From Streptomyces sp. NBC_00557 (GTDB lineage: Bacteria > Actinomycetota > Actinomycetes > Streptomycetales > Streptomycetaceae): a stretch of DNA of 64,000 bases. The stretch is taken from contig NZ_CP107796.1 of assembly GCF_036345995.1 (NCBI RefSeq), positions 6,076,001 through 6,140,000 of the forward strand. Direction: 5' to 3'. The notes under the pieces were generated by a model. It was not told the origin of the DNA, ran no database searches, and saw only the letters and a program-made list of their open reading frames with translations. The position numbers and the translations under genes were made by a program. Numbering within the stretch: position 1 is the first letter of the stretch; each line of letters starts with the position of its first letter. Below, one piece after another: positions 62,026 to 64,000 of the stretch.

Positions 62026-62949
62026 ATGGGCTGGACGGTCCTCTACATCGCGTTCGGCATCGTCGCACTGTGGTTGCTGGGCGAGGTGCTGCTGCAGTAC
62101 AAGGCGCGGCTGCGCTGGCGGCTGCTCGCCTTCGCCGGCTTCCTCGGCGTCGTGCTGGGTGTGCTGATGCCGTCCGTCGTCGTCATCGGGCTCGGCGCGA
62201 TCGCCTTCGCGGTCGGCCAGACCTATGTCACGCTGTCGTTCCGCCGCGGCTTCGCCGCCGGCTGGGCGGTCAAGCGCCCCGACACGGACGGCGAGGGCGG
62301 CAGCAAGCGCCGCCGCGGCAAGGCCGACCGGCACGCCCCGGACCTCGACGGCGCCGAGCCCGAGGGCCCGGCGGACGACCGGGACGCCGACGGCCGCTAC
62401 CACCAGGACGGCGCCTACGACGAGGACTACGACCGCGACGACGTCTTCACCCCGGCGTCCCGCGGCGCCGAGCCCACCGCCGCCGAGACCACCGCCGTGT
62501 ACGAACCGCAGCCCCTGCCCGACGACACCGGCTCCTATGGCGTCTACGGCGACACCGCCTACGCGGCCGCCACCCCGTCCCAGGGCACCGAGCAGCAGAG
62601 TTACGCCTACGACTACTCGGGCTACGCCCAGCAGGGCTACGGCTACGACGCCGGGGGACAGCAGGCGTACGCCAACTACTCCGACCCGTACATCGGCAGC
62701 CAGTCCTACGGCGGCGCCGCGTACGACACCGGCTACGCGCAGCAGTACACCCAGCAGGGCTACGCCCAGGAGCCGTACGGCGGCGGCTACGGCGAGACGC
62801 CGGCCGGCGGGGTATGGGTGCCGCAGCAGCGCACCGACGAGACGTACGGCGGCGCACTCCCGCAGGAGCAGCCGTACCCCTACCAGGGCCAGGGCCACGC
62901 CGAGCAGCCGCAGCCCGGCGCCGGCTACGACGAGCAGTACCGCTTCTGA
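62026..62949 (+). CDS. Two-helix membrane protein with prion-like Tyr/Gln/Gly-rich tail
   Basis: The 307-residue protein has two membrane helices (about 5-23 and 32-66), then a basic segment (SKRRRGKADRH), an acidic stretch (about 110-150) and a low-complexity tail (about 160-307) dominated by Tyr, Gln, Gly and Ala, with repeated YAQQGYGY, YAQQYTQQGYAQ-type units. Such tails are disordered and can phase-separate. GGGAGAGGGG precedes the ATG. The function is unknown. Confidence 0.85.
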   Translation: MGWTVLYIAFGIVALWLLGEVLLQYKARLRWRLLAFAGFLGVVLGVLMPSVVVIGLGAIAFAVGQTYVTLSFRRGFAAGWAVKRPDTDGEGGSKRRRGKADRHAPDLDGAEPEGPADDRDADGRYHQDGAYDEDYDRDDVFTPASRGAEPTAAETTAVYEPQPLPDDTGSYGVYGDTAYAAATPSQGTEQQSYAYDYSGYAQQGYGYDAGGQQAYANYSDPYIGSQSYGGAAYDTGYAQQYTQQGYAQEPYGGGYGETPAGGVWVPQQRTDETYGGALPQEQPYPYQGQGHAEQPQPGAGYDEQYRF

Positions 62950-62983
62950 GGCGGGCAGCGCCCGTCCGGGGCCGGGCCCGTGC

Positions 62984-64000
62984 TCACTGCGAGCCGCGGA
63001 ACTCCGGGCCCTCCACGATCAGCCCCGCCACCAGTGCGCCCGACATGCCCGCGTGCGGCAGGCCGCCGCCGGGGTGCGACCAGCCGCCGACGGTGAGGAG
63101 ACCGGCCAGAGTGGTGGCGTTGCCCGGATGCAGCAGGCGTCCGGCGCCCGCCGCGAGTGCCGGAGCCGGTATCGCGCCGCCCGCCGCGCCCGTGGCCTCC
63201 TCGACGGCGGCGGGGGCGAGCACCTCCGTCCACAGGATGCGGTCCCGCAGCCCGGGCACGGCCCGCCCGGCCGTCTCGATCATGTGCTGCGCGTGGCGGT
63301 CGAGCGCCTCCCGGTCCTGCTGCCACGGGCCGGCGGGGACCACCGAGGACAGGACCACCGCCTCATGGGCGGCGTCCGGCACCAGCGCCGGGTCGTCCGG
63401 GCGCAGCACGGTGACCGTGGGGGCCGCCACCGCCCCGACCGAGCCGCCGAACACCAGCTCCCGCTCGGCCTGCCGATCCTGCGCGTGCACCACGGTCCGG
63501 TGGGCCGTGCCGTCCGGCCGGCCGCCGCGCAGCGCCAGCAGCACCGTGAGCCGGCTCGTCCTCCCGGGCTGCGGCGGGACCTCGCCCGCGCCGCGCAGGG
63601 CCGTGCCCTGCAGGAACCGGCCGAGGGCGTCCGGGGCCACACCGGCCACCACGAAGTCCGCCTCGGCCACCGTGCCGTCCGTCAACTCCACGCCTGCCGC
63701 CCGGCCGTCCTTCTCCAGGATCCGGGCGACCTCCGCGCCGAAGACGAACTCCACCCGCCGCCGCACGCACCGCTCGTACACCGCGCGCGCCAACTCCCGG
63801 ACGCCGCCGCGCACATACCAGGTGCCGAAGGCGTGCTCCATGTAGGGCAGCACGGCCGCGCTCGCCGGGGTGGTCCGCGGATCCAGGCCGTAGCCGAGCG
63901 CGGTGCTGTCCAGCAGCGCGGCCAGGCGCTCGTCGCGCAGCTCCCAGGCGCCGATCTCGGACAGCGTGCCCGCCCGCCGGGTGCGCAGCAGCCGCCTGTG
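62984..64000 (-). CDS. CrtI-like FAD-dependent phytoene desaturase/oxidoreductase (5' end outside window)
   Basis: The frame is open to the last base, so the N-terminal FAD motif lies beyond 64000. The visible 338 residues include YMEHAFGTWYVRGGVRELARAVYE, the VDFVVAGVAPDALGRFL region and the C-terminal FAD-binding end TVGGWSHPGGGLPHAGMSG. This places it in the CrtI/amine-oxidase superfamily. In S. coelicolor a polyprenyl-synthetase gene is nearby (recalled), so carotenoid- or isoprenoid-linked oxidation is possible but unproven. Confidence 0.88.
   Translation of the reverse strand, partial: HRRLLRTRRAGTLSEIGAWELRDERLAALLDSTALGYGLDPRTTPASAAVLPYMEHAFGTWYVRGGVRELARAVYERCVRRRVEFVFGAEVARILEKDGRAAGVELTDGTVAEADFVVAGVAPDALGRFLQGTALRGAGEVPPQPGRTSRLTVLLALRGGRPDGTAHRTVVHAQDRQAERELVFGGSVGAVAAPTVTVLRPDDPALVPDAAHEAVVLSSVVPAGPWQQDREALDRHAQHMIETAGRAVPGLRDRILWTEVLAPAAVEEATGAAGGAIPAPALAAGAGRLLHPGNATTLAGLLTVGGWSHPGGGLPHAGMSGALVAGLIVEGPEFRGSQ

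Overview
The window is about 64 kb of very GC-rich chromosomal DNA with strong third-position G+C bias, frequent GTG starts and AGGAG-type ribosome binding sites. Its gene content and order (bcc-aa3 oxidase cluster, glkA, MacRS-like two-component pair, pfkA, DmdR/IdeR-type iron box, SAM-IV riboswitch) point to the conserved core of a Streptomyces chromosome. The order resembles, from memory, the S. coelicolor segment around SCO2100-SCO2162. It also shares many neighbours with Mycobacterium tuberculosis Rv2172c-Rv2204c. I see no tRNA, rRNA, insertion sequence, prophage or CRISPR array.

Layout. 1-8.0 kb: the 3' part of a NACHT-type NTPase with a multi-pass membrane tail, nadA, an ErpA-type Fe-S carrier, an unknown membrane-anchored protein, an adenosine-kinase-like PfkB kinase, and a cysteine desulfurase fused to a TusA domain. 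8.3-17.7 kb: the aerobic respiratory cluster ctaC-ctaD-ctaF, an L,D-transpeptidase lipoprotein, a receiver-like protein, then ctaE-qcrC-qcrA-qcrB. 17.8-20.6 kb: trpD, then a SAM-IV riboswitch with hairpins and a possible six-codon minigene ahead of a second desulfurase-like enzyme. 20.7-27.3 kb: a rhomboid protease overlapping a stand-alone Lrp ligand-binding domain, a zinc-ribbon protein, a NYN-domain protein, two paralogous NlpC/P60 hydrolases and a metallopeptidase-like lipoprotein. 27.4-29.4 kb: a divergent PadR/MATE pair around a 16-bp inverted-repeat operator.

29.3-44 kb: envelope and carbon genes. These are a GT87-type mannosyltransferase, a PimB'-type GT4, an acyl-CoA synthetase, a metallophosphoesterase, an SRPBCC protein, an ArsA-like ATPase with a degenerate P-loop, a DUF5304-type protein, glucokinase, an endonuclease/phosphatase-family protein, a serine hydrolase with its probable TetR regulator, an esterase and a PlsC acyltransferase. 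44-50.8 kb: a MacRS-like two-component system, pfkA, the trpE-trpG fusion with a complete Trp attenuator, and a class II DAHP synthase. 50.8-53.4 kb: bfd and bfr (iron storage and release), a small molybdopterin protein, and endonuclease IV. 54-64 kb: a PASTA kinase, thiO-thiS-thiG under a TPP riboswitch, a ferredoxin-reductase-like flavoprotein, a Rv2175c-type wHTH protein, thiE, metF, a prion-like membrane protein, and a CrtI-like oxidoreductase cut by the window end.

The least explained DNA is a roughly 550-bp array of about 24 degenerate 20-23-nt GC-rich units between the convergent pimB'-like and fadD genes, and a perfect 40-bp palindrome inside the 5' end of the sensor-kinase gene. Other regulatory structures worth testing are a 21-bp palindrome on the ctaE start codon, three matched operators linking the TetR gene to the serine hydrolase, and the multi-part leader behind the SAM-IV aptamer.
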